Below, piece after piece: positions 31,152 to 37,952 of a DNA stretch of 64,000 nucleotides. Below the pieces are notes generated by a model that worked only from the letters and a program-made list of their open reading frames with translations, did not search any database and was not told the DNA's origin. Numbering within the stretch: position 1 is the first letter of the stretch; the number at the start of each line of letters is the position of its first letter. Both the position numbers and the translations under genes were made by a program. The DNA is from Achromobacter arsenitoxydans SY8 (GTDB taxonomy: Bacteria > Pseudomonadota > Gammaproteobacteria > Burkholderiales > Burkholderiaceae_B), in NCBI RefSeq assembly GCF_000236785.1, contig NZ_AGUF01000046.1, positions 60,993 to 124,992 of the forward strand. The letters are read 5' to 3'.

Positions 31152-31460
31152 TTGAACATCCAAGACTTCGACGCCTTCGCGGCAAAGTTTGCCGGCGTGC
31201 TTGGCGCCGCAGTGTCCATGCGATACCTGCAGGGGGCGTGGCCGGCGCGCCTGAGCATGGCGGCAAGCGGTTCGCTGGTGGCCTACTACGCCTCGCCTTA
31301 TCTCTCGATGGCGCTTGGAATTCCTGAGGGGCTGGTGGGATTTCTGACCGGAATGTTCGGCATGGCCATCGTGTCGCGCGCCTGGGAGGCGGTCCAGGCT
31401 GCGCCGATTGGCGCTCTCTGGCAAGCCGTAATCGACCGCGTGCGCGGAAAAGGGGCGTGA
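31152..31460 (+). CDS. Holin (prophage copy)
   Basis: A 102-residue membrane protein starting with TTG at 31152 after AGGGGA. It has two or three hydrophobic segments (FAGVLGAAVSMRYL, ASGSLVAYYASPYLSMALGI, GLVGFLTGMFGMAIV) and a charged C-terminus (VIDRVRGKGA). It is first in a lysis cassette with endolysin and Rz/Rz1. A near copy, also with TTG and the same leader, lies at 39238-39546. Confidence 0.8.
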   Translation: MNIQDFDAFAAKFAGVLGAAVSMRYLQGAWPARLSMAASGSLVAYYASPYLSMALGIPEGLVGFLTGMFGMAIVSRAWEAVQAAPIGALWQAVIDRVRGKGA

Positions 31461-31461
31461 C

Positions 31462-31740
31462 ATGGACAGCACCATCATTCTGACCCTTTGGGCGGTTCTG
31501 GCGTTCGTCTGCTGGCTGATCGTGGCTGGTGGCGCGGCGCTGGCCGTGTTCGCGCGCGGCATCAAGGACACGACTCTCGAGCGAATCGGGCTGTCGGCTG
31601 TCTGCCTTACGGCGACTGGAGCCGCCTGCCGCATCGTCGTGGCCGGCTGGGCCAGCTCCGGCGATGCCGCGCTCGCGGCCTCCGCTGCCTTCTACGTGGT
31701 CGCGGTGACGGCCAAGCACATCAGGACACCGAAGACATGA
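31462..31740 (+). CDS. Small membrane protein of lysis cassette (possible antiholin)
   Basis: A 92-residue protein, MDSTIILTLWAVLAFVCWLIVAGGAALAVFARG, with two or three membrane helices. It lies between holin and endolysin with one- and four-base junctions. A second holin or antiholin is plausible from position and topology; no family is identified. Confidence 0.65.
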   Translation: MDSTIILTLWAVLAFVCWLIVAGGAALAVFARGIKDTTLERIGLSAVCLTATGAACRIVVAGWASSGDAALAASAAFYVVAVTAKHIRTPKT

Positions 31741-32267
31741 CCCTTTCCGAGATCATCAAGACGGCCATCAACCCCGCGCTGGCGCTGTTGCCCGCCAACA
31801 TGGACACGCCCGAGGCGCGCATCATGCTGCTGGCAATCGGTTTGCAGGAATCGCGCTTCGAACATCGCCGCCAGATGGTCGGCAATCCGCCGAGGCCGAC
31901 CGGGCCGGCGAAGAGCTTCTGGCAGGGGGAGCAGGGCGGCGGCATGGTGCACGGCGTGCGGCTGCACGCTGCAACCAGCGCTGCGGCCGCGCGCCTGTAC
32001 CAGGCCCGAGGCGTCCAAGCGCGCGACGCGGCCATCTGGGACGCGATCGAGCACGATGATGTGCTGGCCGCCGGGCTGGCGCGCCTGCTGCTGTGGAGTG
32101 ATCCAGGTCGGCTACCTGCGGTCGGCGATGAGCAAGGCGCCTGGGCGTTGTATCTCCGCACCTGGCGCCCCGGCGCATACGAGCGCGGTTCTCTGGCACA
32201 GCGCGCTGAGCTTCGGGCCAAGTGGGGCCGCAACTATGCCCTGGCCATGGACGAGGTGGCGAGATGA
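31737..32267 (+). CDS. Endolysin (lysozyme-like)
   Basis: A 176-residue protein from ATG 31737, overlapping the upstream stop. The block MLLAIGLQESRFEHRRQ, with a Glu after an alpha helix, then FWQGEQGGGMVHGVRLH and RLLLWSDPGRLPAVGDEQGAWALYLRTWRPGA, resembles lysozyme/transglycosylase-like phage endolysins. No signal peptide is visible, so it should need the holin for release. Position in the lysis cassette is the strongest support. Confidence 0.75.
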   Translation: MTLSEIIKTAINPALALLPANMDTPEARIMLLAIGLQESRFEHRRQMVGNPPRPTGPAKSFWQGEQGGGMVHGVRLHAATSAAAARLYQARGVQARDAAIWDAIEHDDVLAAGLARLLLWSDPGRLPAVGDEQGAWALYLRTWRPGAYERGSLAQRAELRAKWGRNYALAMDEVAR

Positions 32268-32665
32268 ACCCGTTGCTGCGCCCTGTGCTCCCGTACCTGA
32301 TCGGTGCCACTCTGGTGGTGGCGGCCCTGCTTGGCGTGCGCTGGTACGGGGTCAGCCAGTTCCAGGCCGGCGTCGACCAGGCCAATGTGGGCCACGCGCT
32401 TTCGGAACTCGCAGAGTTCAAGACGCAGACCTCGCGCCTGGCGGGAGTGTCGGCCAACCTGGAAGACGCCCTAGTGGCGCTGCGCGACGCCAAGCCCAAG
32501 ACCATCGAGAGGTACACCCGTGTCGAAGTTCAGAGCCCTTTGCCTGCTGGCTGCCGCATTGACCCTGAGCGGCTGCAGCACATCAACGAAGCCGGCCGCG
32601 TGGCCAATGCTGCCAGCCAACCTGGCGCAGCCGTGCCCGCCAGTGCCCGAGGTGATGAGCGATAA
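32264..32665 (+). CDS. Rz-like inner-membrane spanin
   Basis: A 133-residue protein from ATG 32264. It has one N-terminal membrane helix (YLIGATLVVAALLGVRWYGV) and then a periplasmic helical region (SELAEFKTQTSRLAGVSANLEDALVALRDA). The Rz/Rz1 pair disrupts the outer membrane at the last step of lysis. The gene contains the start of Rz1 in another frame. Confidence 0.8.
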   Translation: MNPLLRPVLPYLIGATLVVAALLGVRWYGVSQFQAGVDQANVGHALSELAEFKTQTSRLAGVSANLEDALVALRDAKPKTIERYTRVEVQSPLPAGCRIDPERLQHINEAGRVANAASQPGAAVPASARGDER

Positions 32666-32765
32666 CTGGGACGATTTTGCGCGCAGCTATATGGCGCTGG
32701 CGCTGCTGTATGGAGAATGCGCGGCCAGACAGCGGGCAATGGCGGACGCTTGGCCCAAACCTTGA
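32520..32765 (+). CDS. Rz1-like outer-membrane spanin lipoprotein
   Basis: An 81-residue lipoprotein starting with GTG at 32520 inside the Rz gene, overlapping it by 146 bases. The signal is MSKFRALCLLAAALTLSGC with a LSGC lipobox (Cys19), followed by a Pro-rich segment (WPMLPANLAQPCPPVP). This is the embedded/overlapping Rz1 layout. Confidence 0.8.
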   Translation: MSKFRALCLLAAALTLSGCSTSTKPAAWPMLPANLAQPCPPVPEVMSDNWDDFARSYMALALLYGECAARQRAMADAWPKP

Positions 32766-32766
32766 A

Positions 32767-33189
32767 TCAGGCGTTGCGGACCGAGATTTCCAGATCCTTG
32801 CCTAGTGCGCTCAGCGCCGCCGCGAGCGTGTCGATTTTGGTGGCATGGCCCAGGTCGACGATGCGGGTCATTTCTTGCTTTCGGATTCCCATCCGGTTGG
32901 CCAGCTCGGTCGGTCCCACGCCCTGCGCGATCATCTCGTTCAAGACGTAGATCTTTGCCGTGACGCTGGCGGGCAAGGCAATCAAGACCTCGTCCGGCTC
33001 AGGCGCGGACGGCGGCGGAACCGCGCGGCGGTCGTCGAAGTAGAAATCCATCGAAACCAGCAGCGCGTCGGCGGCCATCGCCTTTGCTTCTTCGAAGTCA
33101 TCGCCAGCGGTCAATGCCTCAGGGATATCGCGGAAGGTCACGTAGTAGCCGACCGTGTCGGGACGGATTTTGGCTGGGTAACGCAGCAT
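32767..33189 (-). CDS. hicB: HicB-like antitoxin
   Basis: A 140-residue protein. The N-terminal half (KIRPDTVGYYVTFRDIPEALTAGDDFEEAKAMAADAL) is the HicB RNase-H-like domain. The C-terminal half carries a helix-turn-helix (GVGPTELANRMGIRKQEMTRIVDL), as in DNA-binding HicB. It neutralises HicA and represses its own promoter (see 33459-33500). It is the second gene of the leftward hicAB operon, convergent with Rz1. Confidence 0.9.
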   Translation of the reverse strand: MLRYPAKIRPDTVGYYVTFRDIPEALTAGDDFEEAKAMAADALLVSMDFYFDDRRAVPPPSAPEPDEVLIALPASVTAKIYVLNEMIAQGVGPTELANRMGIRKQEMTRIVDLGHATKIDTLAAALSALGKDLEISVRNA

Positions 33190-33250
33190 GTTCTTGCTCT
33201 CCGGGGTGGTGCGGTGAATGCGAGTGGGAAGCCCCTTCCGGGGCCTCCCT

Positions 33251-33427
33251 TTACTTCAATCCCAGTTGCTTCAGAATTTCTTTTCTTAGGCTTTCTCCGA
33301 TTTCTCGGCCTGGGTGCCTCGGCATGATGGTTTGCTTCCCTTGGTAGAACACTTTCGTGTGGCTTGAGCCCTCTTTGAAAGTTGCCCCTTGGGTTGCGAG
33401 CCACCGTCTGAACTCGCTTAACTTCAC
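33251..33427 (-). CDS. hicA: HicA-like mRNA interferase toxin
   Basis: A 58-residue protein from GTG 33427 with GGGAGG in front. The HicA blocks are KLSEFRRWLATQGATFKEGSSHTKVFYQGK and MPRHPGREIGESLRKEILKQLGL. The His in SSHTK is the catalytic His of the family. It cuts mRNA independent of ribosomes. The longer reading (from 33469) would run through the promoter. HicAB can stabilise the prophage or act against other phages. Confidence 0.9.
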   Translation of the reverse strand: MKLSEFRRWLATQGATFKEGSSHTKVFYQGKQTIMPRHPGREIGESLRKEILKQLGLK

Positions 33428-33458
33428 CGCACCTCCCTTGTTTGTTGACAGTGACTCT

Positions 33459-33500
33459 ATAGTAATCAAAAAAGATTACTCAGTCAACAAAAAAGATTAC
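33459..33500 (-). promoter_or_regulatory. hicAB promoter with paired 13-bp operator repeats
   Basis: On the minus strand TTGACT (33487-33482) and TACTAT (33464-33459) are 17 bases apart, a strong promoter. GTAATCTTTTTTG occurs twice, at 33500-33488 and 33479-33467, 21 bp apart (two helical turns), bracketing the -35 element. These are likely HicB binding sites. Confidence 0.75.
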
Positions 33501-33518
33501 CGAAGGGTCAATTTTTTT

Positions 33519-33827
33519 CTACTGCTGCACCCACTGCATCCACCACCCCTGGTAATAGCGCCGGCCGTCGATTTCTTCGAAGCCGCAGACCATCATCCCG
33601 CGGTCGGATGAGAACGTCAGTAGCTCCGGCTCAAGCAGATCAGGAATCGCCCCTTTTTGCATTCCGCCAAATTTGGCGAGGCAATCCATGGTCATGACCG
33701 TGACGTGGCGGCGCAGATCCTCGCGGGTGACAGAGTACATACGAACCGTGCCGATCACTGCGGGCGCAGGGTCATTGTCTCGACGCTTCTGGCCGAGATA
33801 GTGGGTGCGGACGACTGAGCAACGCAT
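33519..33827 (-). CDS. Unknown prophage protein under a LexA box
   Basis: A 102-residue protein, MRCSVVRTHYLGQKRRDNDPAPAVIG..., with a compact mixed pattern and the ending GRRYYQGWWMQWVQQ. I do not recognise the family. A consensus LexA box lies at 33846-33861, 18 bases upstream, so it should be induced by DNA damage. Upstream on the same strand is an SRAP protein that handles abasic sites. Its role could be in damage response, induction or mutagenesis; no motif decides this. Confidence 0.75.
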   Translation of the reverse strand: MRCSVVRTHYLGQKRRDNDPAPAVIGTVRMYSVTREDLRRHVTVMTMDCLAKFGGMQKGAIPDLLEPELLTFSSDRGMMVCGFEEIDGRRYYQGWWMQWVQQ

Positions 33828-33845
33828 GATTCTGCTGCGACATAG

Positions 33846-33861
33846 CTGTATGGATATACAG
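33846..33861 (-). promoter_or_regulatory. LexA (SOS) box
   Basis: CTGTATGGATATACAG fits the CTG-N10-CAG SOS box, with TATATA-like centre. It lies just upstream of the gene at 33519-33827. Confidence 0.8.
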
Positions 33862-33882
33862 TATATTGCAGCAAAAACAGGG

Positions 33883-34545
33883 TCACGTCATCGGCGTGGC
33901 GATCAGCTTGTCGGAAGGGAAGGGAGCGAGGAAATCGCGGCTTTGTTCTGCGCTCGCCGTCAGCCAATCTCCGTAGGCGCCCTCCGGCAGGATTACGACC
34001 ATCCGCTTTTCCTTGTTCGGTTGGTGGTAGTCGCGGAAGAGCGGATCCTCGTCGGCATTGATGGTCAGCATGGTGTAGCTGTTATGCCAGGCCCCGTCGG
34101 CGTCCCGATAGCGGTCCCATAGCCCAGCGATGCCCAGCGGCGCGCCGTCCGCCCGGGTGAAGCGGGTGGCCACGGCCTTGCCAGAGCGCCAATCCGGCTC
34201 GAAGATCGCGTCGGCAGGGATGATGCAGTGCTGCGCCCGGTGCCAGGCGTTGCGGAAAGTGAAGGCGTTGGCGACCCGATCGTCGCGCGCGTTGAACGTC
34301 GACAGCTTCTCGGCCCCGGCCAGGGCGTCCGGGCGGGTGGACGCCGAGATCAGGCCCCAGCGCCCAGGGACTGCCTCGCGCTCCGGCACGGCTTCATCGC
34401 CGGCGTCATGCTCCGGCGGCCGGCGCACAAATACGCCCTGATACCGAGGCCACATGTCGTATTTGCCGATGGGGGCCGGCTTGGACGCGCCGAACTTCTT
34501 CAGCAGCAGCTCGGCATCTTTCAGCGTTTGGTAGTGGCTGCACAT
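33883..34545 (-). CDS. SRAP-family (YedK/HMCES-like) abasic-site protein
   Basis: A 220-residue protein. Cys2 is the catalytic nucleophile that crosslinks to abasic DNA. Further SRAP blocks are RWGLI, TFNARDD, CIIPADAIFEPDW (Glu) and DYHQPNKEKRMVVIL (His). It protects single-stranded DNA at stalled forks. The gene is prophage cargo. Two short copies of its 5' end lie upstream at 34745-34846 and near 35231, suggesting repeated recombination here. A TATACT -10 lies in its upstream region. Confidence 0.9.
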   Translation of the reverse strand: MCSHYQTLKDAELLLKKFGASKPAPIGKYDMWPRYQGVFVRRPPEHDAGDEAVPEREAVPGRWGLISASTRPDALAGAEKLSTFNARDDRVANAFTFRNAWHRAQHCIIPADAIFEPDWRSGKAVATRFTRADGAPLGIAGLWDRYRDADGAWHNSYTMLTINADEDPLFRDYHQPNKEKRMVVILPEGAYGDWLTASAEQSRDFLAPFPSDKLIATPMT

Positions 34546-34575
34546 GGAACCCTCCTGGGGGGAACCAGTATAGGG

Positions 34576-34734
34576 TCAGCTGTCGCCCGCCGGCCTTGTC
34601 CGCATGCCTATCTGCTCTTGAAGCGCAATTTCGGCCAAGTACGCGCGGATCATCACAAGGCAAAGTTCCTTGTCTTCAACCGGTAGCTGTGCAAAGCGCT
34701 CGGGCGGGAATTCGGGGAAGGGCCATGTGTCCAT
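34576..34734 (-). CDS. Small prophage protein (52 aa)
   Basis: A 52-residue frame, MDTWPFPEFPPERFAQLPVEDKELCLVMIRAYLAEIALQEQ..., a Pro/Phe-rich start and one amphipathic helix. ATG 34734 is preferred over 34758, which runs into the SRAP relic. The pattern looks selected. Function unknown. Confidence 0.5.
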   Translation of the reverse strand: MDTWPFPEFPPERFAQLPVEDKELCLVMIRAYLAEIALQEQIGMRTRPAGDS

Positions 34735-34744
34735 ATACGCCACT

Positions 34745-34846
34745 CTACCCAATAGCAAAGGGGCGGTGCGCAGCGGCAGATAAACATCGGACAGATTTAC
34801 CGCGCTGAATTTGGAAGCGTCTTAGCGTCTGGTAGTGGCTGCACAT
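34745..34846 (-). pseudogene. Relic of an SRAP gene 5' end
   Basis: ATG at 34846 opens MCSHYQTLRRF, the same first eight residues as the intact SRAP protein (MCSHYQTLK), then stops after 33 codons. The DNA for the shared part is almost identical to the intact gene. The body of the gene is missing. Confidence 0.65.
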
Positions 34847-34912
34847 GGTCCATCCCTACAATCCCGGTCACAAAAATAGGTGCAGGCCAAGAGAGTCTTT
34901 CCCGCGTGCACG

Positions 34913-35185
34913 CTATTTTTTGTCTTTTTCGTTGGGTGCGGGTTCATAGCCACCGGGGGGAGCGTCTTCCCAACGCGCCACGGTCCCACGGGCTACGCAC
35001 TGGCTAACTTCGCTCCCTGGAGCGGTAAGGCAGACGGTTCCGGTGAGCCGGTCTAGGATGTATATCCATGTGCCACTAGGCGAGCTGCCTACTTCGACAT
35101 ACCTCAGCATTGAGGCAGCATAAGCGGCAACGCAAGCAAACAAGATGCCAGTGACCACGCGGCCCCAAACAACGATTTTCTCCAT
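34913..35185 (-). CDS. Small exported or membrane-anchored prophage protein (90 aa)
   Basis: A 90-residue protein from ATG 35185 after AAGGGACA. Residues 4-26 (IVVWGRVVTGILFACVAAYAA) are a membrane helix or signal. Then comes GTWIYILDRLTGTVCLTAPGSEVSQCVARG, with two cysteines that could form a disulfide, and a Pro/charged tail. Family not known. It is the first gene after the right attachment site. Confidence 0.65.
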   Translation of the reverse strand: MEKIVVWGRVVTGILFACVAAYAASMLRYVEVGSSPSGTWIYILDRLTGTVCLTAPGSEVSQCVARGTVARWEDAPPGGYEPAPNEKDKK

Positions 35186-35194
35186 GTTGTCCCT

Positions 35195-35231
35195 TCATCA
35201 TCATCTTCGCGCCCGAGTAGTGGATGCACAT
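35195..35231 (-). pseudogene. Second, shorter SRAP 5' relic
   Basis: ATG at 35231 begins MCIHYSGAK, similar to MCSHYQTLK. Its upstream side (CCCTCC..., AGTATAGGG) also resembles the region upstream of the intact SRAP gene, so promoter and start were copied together. The match is short. Confidence 0.4.
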
Positions 35232-35371
35232 AGTTCCCTCCGGTCGGGTCAGTCAGTATAGGGCTGAAAATAGCGGTGGCAATTCCCCGAAGAACCGCGC
35301 AGAGCTGTGGCCGTTTTGGACGTCCATGCCACCAGTTTCTCCCGGAAAGCCGCATGAATCCTAGGTATTAC

Positions 35372-35422
35372 GCCGGATTGTGATTCCGGTTGTCGTGGGT
35401 TCGAGCCCCATCAGCCACCCCA
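35372..35422 (+). other. Right attachment site: 3' fragment of tRNA-His(GTG)
   Basis: The 51 bases from the anticodon arm (GGATTGTGATTCC, anticodon GTG) through the T arm (GTGGGTTCGAGCCCCAT) to CAGCCACCCCA match the 3' two thirds of bacterial tRNA-His, including encoded CCA. The bases upstream do not continue as a D arm or acceptor 5' strand, so this is not a working tRNA. It is the usual footprint of integration into a tRNA 3' end. Confidence 0.9.
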
Positions 35423-35440
35423 AAGAATTTGTATGAAAAC

Positions 35441-35472
35441 AGGCACTTGCGCGAAAGCGAAGTGCCTTTTTT
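35441..35472 (+). terminator. Terminator downstream of tRNA-His fragment
   Basis: AGGCACTT (35441-35448) pairs with AAGTGCCT (35460-35467), followed by TTTTTTC. It is probably the natural terminator of the tRNA-His gene. Confidence 0.85.
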
Positions 35473-35574
35473 CATTTTGCGGCATGAAAATCAAAACGAA
35501 AGCGCAATCCGGTCCGGCCGACCTTCACGTTGTGATCCGACGATAGTAGTAAGACCATCCAATCTCAGACCCGA

Positions 35575-35605
35575 AGCCCGCCAGCGAAAGCCGGCGGGCT
35601 TTCGC
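35575..35605 (+). terminator. GC-rich terminator-like hairpin
   Basis: AGCCCGCC pairs with GGCGGGCT across AGCGAAAGCC, followed by a short TTTCG. The T run is weak. Confidence 0.5.
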
Positions 35606-35767
35606 GTTCTGCGGGCTTGCTCATGTTGAACCGCTGGCCTTCAAACGATGCATCGCGCCGCAAGAACACGATCAATTCGACGGCGCATCTGCCTGGGCGT
35701 TGTCATGGCTGCGTCACTGGCCCGATCTATAAAGCGGGTCCTCGTGTCCACTCAGGAAGTTTTTGCG

Positions 35768-37891
35768 ATGTCGAAGTTTGATGAACCCAAGGATCTGCAG
35801 GCCGCTGCACCAAGCGCTCCTACGCGGCGCACTTTCTTGCGCGGCGGCCTGGCCGTGGCGATGATCCCTGGCGCCGGCCTGCTGACCGCTTGCGGCGGAG
35901 ACGACGATCATGATGATGACAAGGAAGCACCCGGTCCGGGTGAAACGCCTGAGCCGGGCCCTGTCGAAGATACCGGCAAGGGCTCTCGCTTTGCCCTGGC
36001 CGTGCTGCCCGATACGCAGTTCTATGCCCGCTACGCCACCCTGGCGGAAAGCAGCCAGTACAGCCGCAAGTTCGGCAGCGAACCGTTCATGGCCCAGACG
36101 TACTGGATCGCTTCGAATGCTTCGGCGTTGAACATTCCGTTCGTGACGCATTTGGGCGACGTGGTCGACCAGGTGAACATGCCGGATCAATGGAAGGTGG
36201 CGGATCAGGCCATGCGGGTTTTGGAATCCGCGAAGGTTCCCTACTCGGTGCTGGCCGGCAATCACGACGTGCTTCAGTCGCGCGATTATGTGGACGCATC
36301 CAGCCAATCCAGCGGCACCGATGCGCAGCGCACGCTGGCCAACGAACCCTATCTGCAATGGTTCAACACCACGCGCGCCAAGCGCATGAAGACCTTTGGC
36401 GGCCGCGATCCCAGCGGTTTCCATGAGTACCATGTCTTCGAGGCGGAAGGTCAGAAGTTCATGGTGCTGTCGCTGTCCTGGCGCATATCGGATGACGGTA
36501 TTGCATGGGCGCGTCGCGTCATCAGCGAGAACCCGAGCCTGCCCGTCATCCTTGTCAATCACCAGCTTCTGAATATCGACCGTGATGGCGTCAGCCCGCT
36601 GGAAACCCCGTACGGCCTGATGCTGTGGGACCGCCTGATCCGCGACAACGATCAGATTTTTATGACGCTCAATGGCCATCACCATGGCGCCGCGCACCAG
36701 ACGCGCACGAACGACTTTGGCAATAAAGTCGAACTGATGGTGGTGGATTACCAAATGGCCTATCAGGGCGGCAACGGCCTGATGCGTCTGTACGAATTCG
36801 ACCTGACCCACAACAAGATTCATGTTCTGTCGTTCTCGCCCTGGGTGGTGCAAAAGCCGCGCGAAACGTTGACGCAGTTCGACCAGGCCGTGCTGAAGAC
36901 GGACAACGAGCAATTCATCATCGACATGGACTTTGTCTCCCGTTTTTCGGGATTCAACAAGACCTTCGGACCTGGCGCCGAGTTGAGGGCGTCGCTTGTG
37001 GAGACCGCCAGCGCGATGATTCTTGCCGGCTACACCGAGCCCGAGGTTGCGGCCAACCGGGCGCCGGCGGACGCCGAAGACTATCCGAAGGTGGGCAGCA
37101 CCGTTGCACACTGGCGTTTCGTTGGCGGCACGGCCGGGCAGGCCGTTGCCGCGGGCCACGTCATTGAAGATCGCGCTGGCCAGAATTCGCTGCACCGCGC
37201 CGCCCTGAATTCCGAGGCGGGCGTACTGACGGCGCAGCTTGACGACCTGCTTTGGACTGCCGACAAGCACTATCTGTCGGCCGCCCCGGGCTCGGTGCGC
37301 TTTGCCAATACCAACAAGAATACAAAGCGTCTCAGCTACTTCCTGACCGATGCCTCCGCGCCGCTCAATGCCATGGACTTCGCGAGCACGGGCTACACCG
37401 TGGAAGCGTTCGTGAAGATCGACAAGGACTGGAGCTCCAGCCTGCATGCTTGGATGAACGTCATGACGCGCGATGGGCGCCGCGACGCGATTCCGGGATT
37501 CTCCGGTGGCGACGGCGAATCGCCTCCCGTGCTGTTCGCGGTGTCCAGCCTGCGCGAGATTCAGTGGGAAGTGGTCACGCCGCAAGCCGGAACCCGGTCG
37601 CCTCAGGCCAGCTGGTCCGGCGAGATCATGCCCGACACCTGGGTGCATATCGCGATCGTCGCCGACCCGGTGGCGCGCGAAAGCATCATGTACATCGAAG
37701 GCGCGCCGGTGCTGCGCAATTCGGGCAATGCTTCCGGCCTGGCTCCGGTGTCGGCGGCCATGCCCTGGGTTGTCGGTGCGGGTGCGTGGGACGGCGAGCG
37801 AGCCGACGGCTTCTTTGGCAACATCAGCGAAATCCGGATCGCGAGCGAACCGCTGCCTATCACTCAGTGGTTGACCGCCCGGCGTAGCTAG
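35768..37891 (+). CDS. Tat-exported metallophosphoesterase with lectin-like C-terminal domain
   Basis: A 707-residue protein from ATG 35768 with AGGAAG upstream. Residues 19-46 are a twin-arginine lipoprotein signal (TRRTFLRGG...LLTACGG). The calcineurin-type metal sites appear in order: PDTQF, HLGDVVDQ, AGNHDVL, VNHQLL and NGHHHGA. From about residue 445 a concanavalin/LamG-like domain follows (GYTVEAFVKIDKDW, DTWVHIAIVADP, SIMYIEGAPV). Substrate unknown; a phosphoester on the cell surface is likely. It is a single-gene unit next to tRNA-His. Confidence 0.85.
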   Translation: MSKFDEPKDLQAAAPSAPTRRTFLRGGLAVAMIPGAGLLTACGGDDDHDDDKEAPGPGETPEPGPVEDTGKGSRFALAVLPDTQFYARYATLAESSQYSRKFGSEPFMAQTYWIASNASALNIPFVTHLGDVVDQVNMPDQWKVADQAMRVLESAKVPYSVLAGNHDVLQSRDYVDASSQSSGTDAQRTLANEPYLQWFNTTRAKRMKTFGGRDPSGFHEYHVFEAEGQKFMVLSLSWRISDDGIAWARRVISENPSLPVILVNHQLLNIDRDGVSPLETPYGLMLWDRLIRDNDQIFMTLNGHHHGAAHQTRTNDFGNKVELMVVDYQMAYQGGNGLMRLYEFDLTHNKIHVLSFSPWVVQKPRETLTQFDQAVLKTDNEQFIIDMDFVSRFSGFNKTFGPGAELRASLVETASAMILAGYTEPEVAANRAPADAEDYPKVGSTVAHWRFVGGTAGQAVAAGHVIEDRAGQNSLHRAALNSEAGVLTAQLDDLLWTADKHYLSAAPGSVRFANTNKNTKRLSYFLTDASAPLNAMDFASTGYTVEAFVKIDKDWSSSLHAWMNVMTRDGRRDAIPGFSGGDGESPPVLFAVSSLREIQWEVVTPQAGTRSPQASWSGEIMPDTWVHIAIVADPVARESIMYIEGAPVLRNSGNASGLAPVSAAMPWVVGAGAWDGERADGFFGNISEIRIASEPLPITQWLTARRS

Positions 37892-37905
37892 GCGCATCGA
37901 ACGCA

Positions 37906-37950
37906 GTGAGCGGCGGCGGCCGGTTCTTAATTCATCCCGCCGCCGTTCAC
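37906..37950. terminator. Hairpin between convergent genes
   Basis: GTGAGCGGCGGCGG and CCGCCGCCGTTCAC form a long stem with one G-T pair, between convergent genes. No T run, so the termination role is uncertain. Confidence 0.5.
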
Positions 37951-37952
37951 TT

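Larger units (their letters stand above)
1..35422. mobile_element. Temperate contractile-tail prophage (right part; left end outside window)
   Basis: A continuous run of phage genes covers leftward early genes, lysogeny control, replication, packaging, head, contractile tail, lysis and cargo. The right boundary is set by a 3' tRNA-His fragment ending at 35422, after which host genes begin. The left boundary is beyond base 1, because the first gene is cut by the window edge and no integrase is visible. A sheath protein, baseplate J, a gp25-like wedge and a spike identify a myovirus. I see no broken structural gene, so the element could be functional; this rests on reading frames only. Confidence 0.95.
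35423..35767. other. Host intergenic region after the attachment site
   Basis: This 345-bp stretch holds two terminators (35441-35472, 35575-35605), the original downstream region of tRNA-His, and the start region of the metallophosphoesterase gene. No further gene is seen. Confidence 0.6.

Noticed and set aside
35372-35422. A complete tRNA-His gene
   Set aside because: The 5' half (acceptor strand and D arm) is absent upstream, so only an attachment-site fragment is called.
35714-37897. A 727-codon open frame on the minus strand opposite the metallophosphoesterase
   Set aside because: It is a GC-bias shadow: its residues are rich in Arg, His and Val without any motif, while the plus strand has a clear Tat signal and metal sites.
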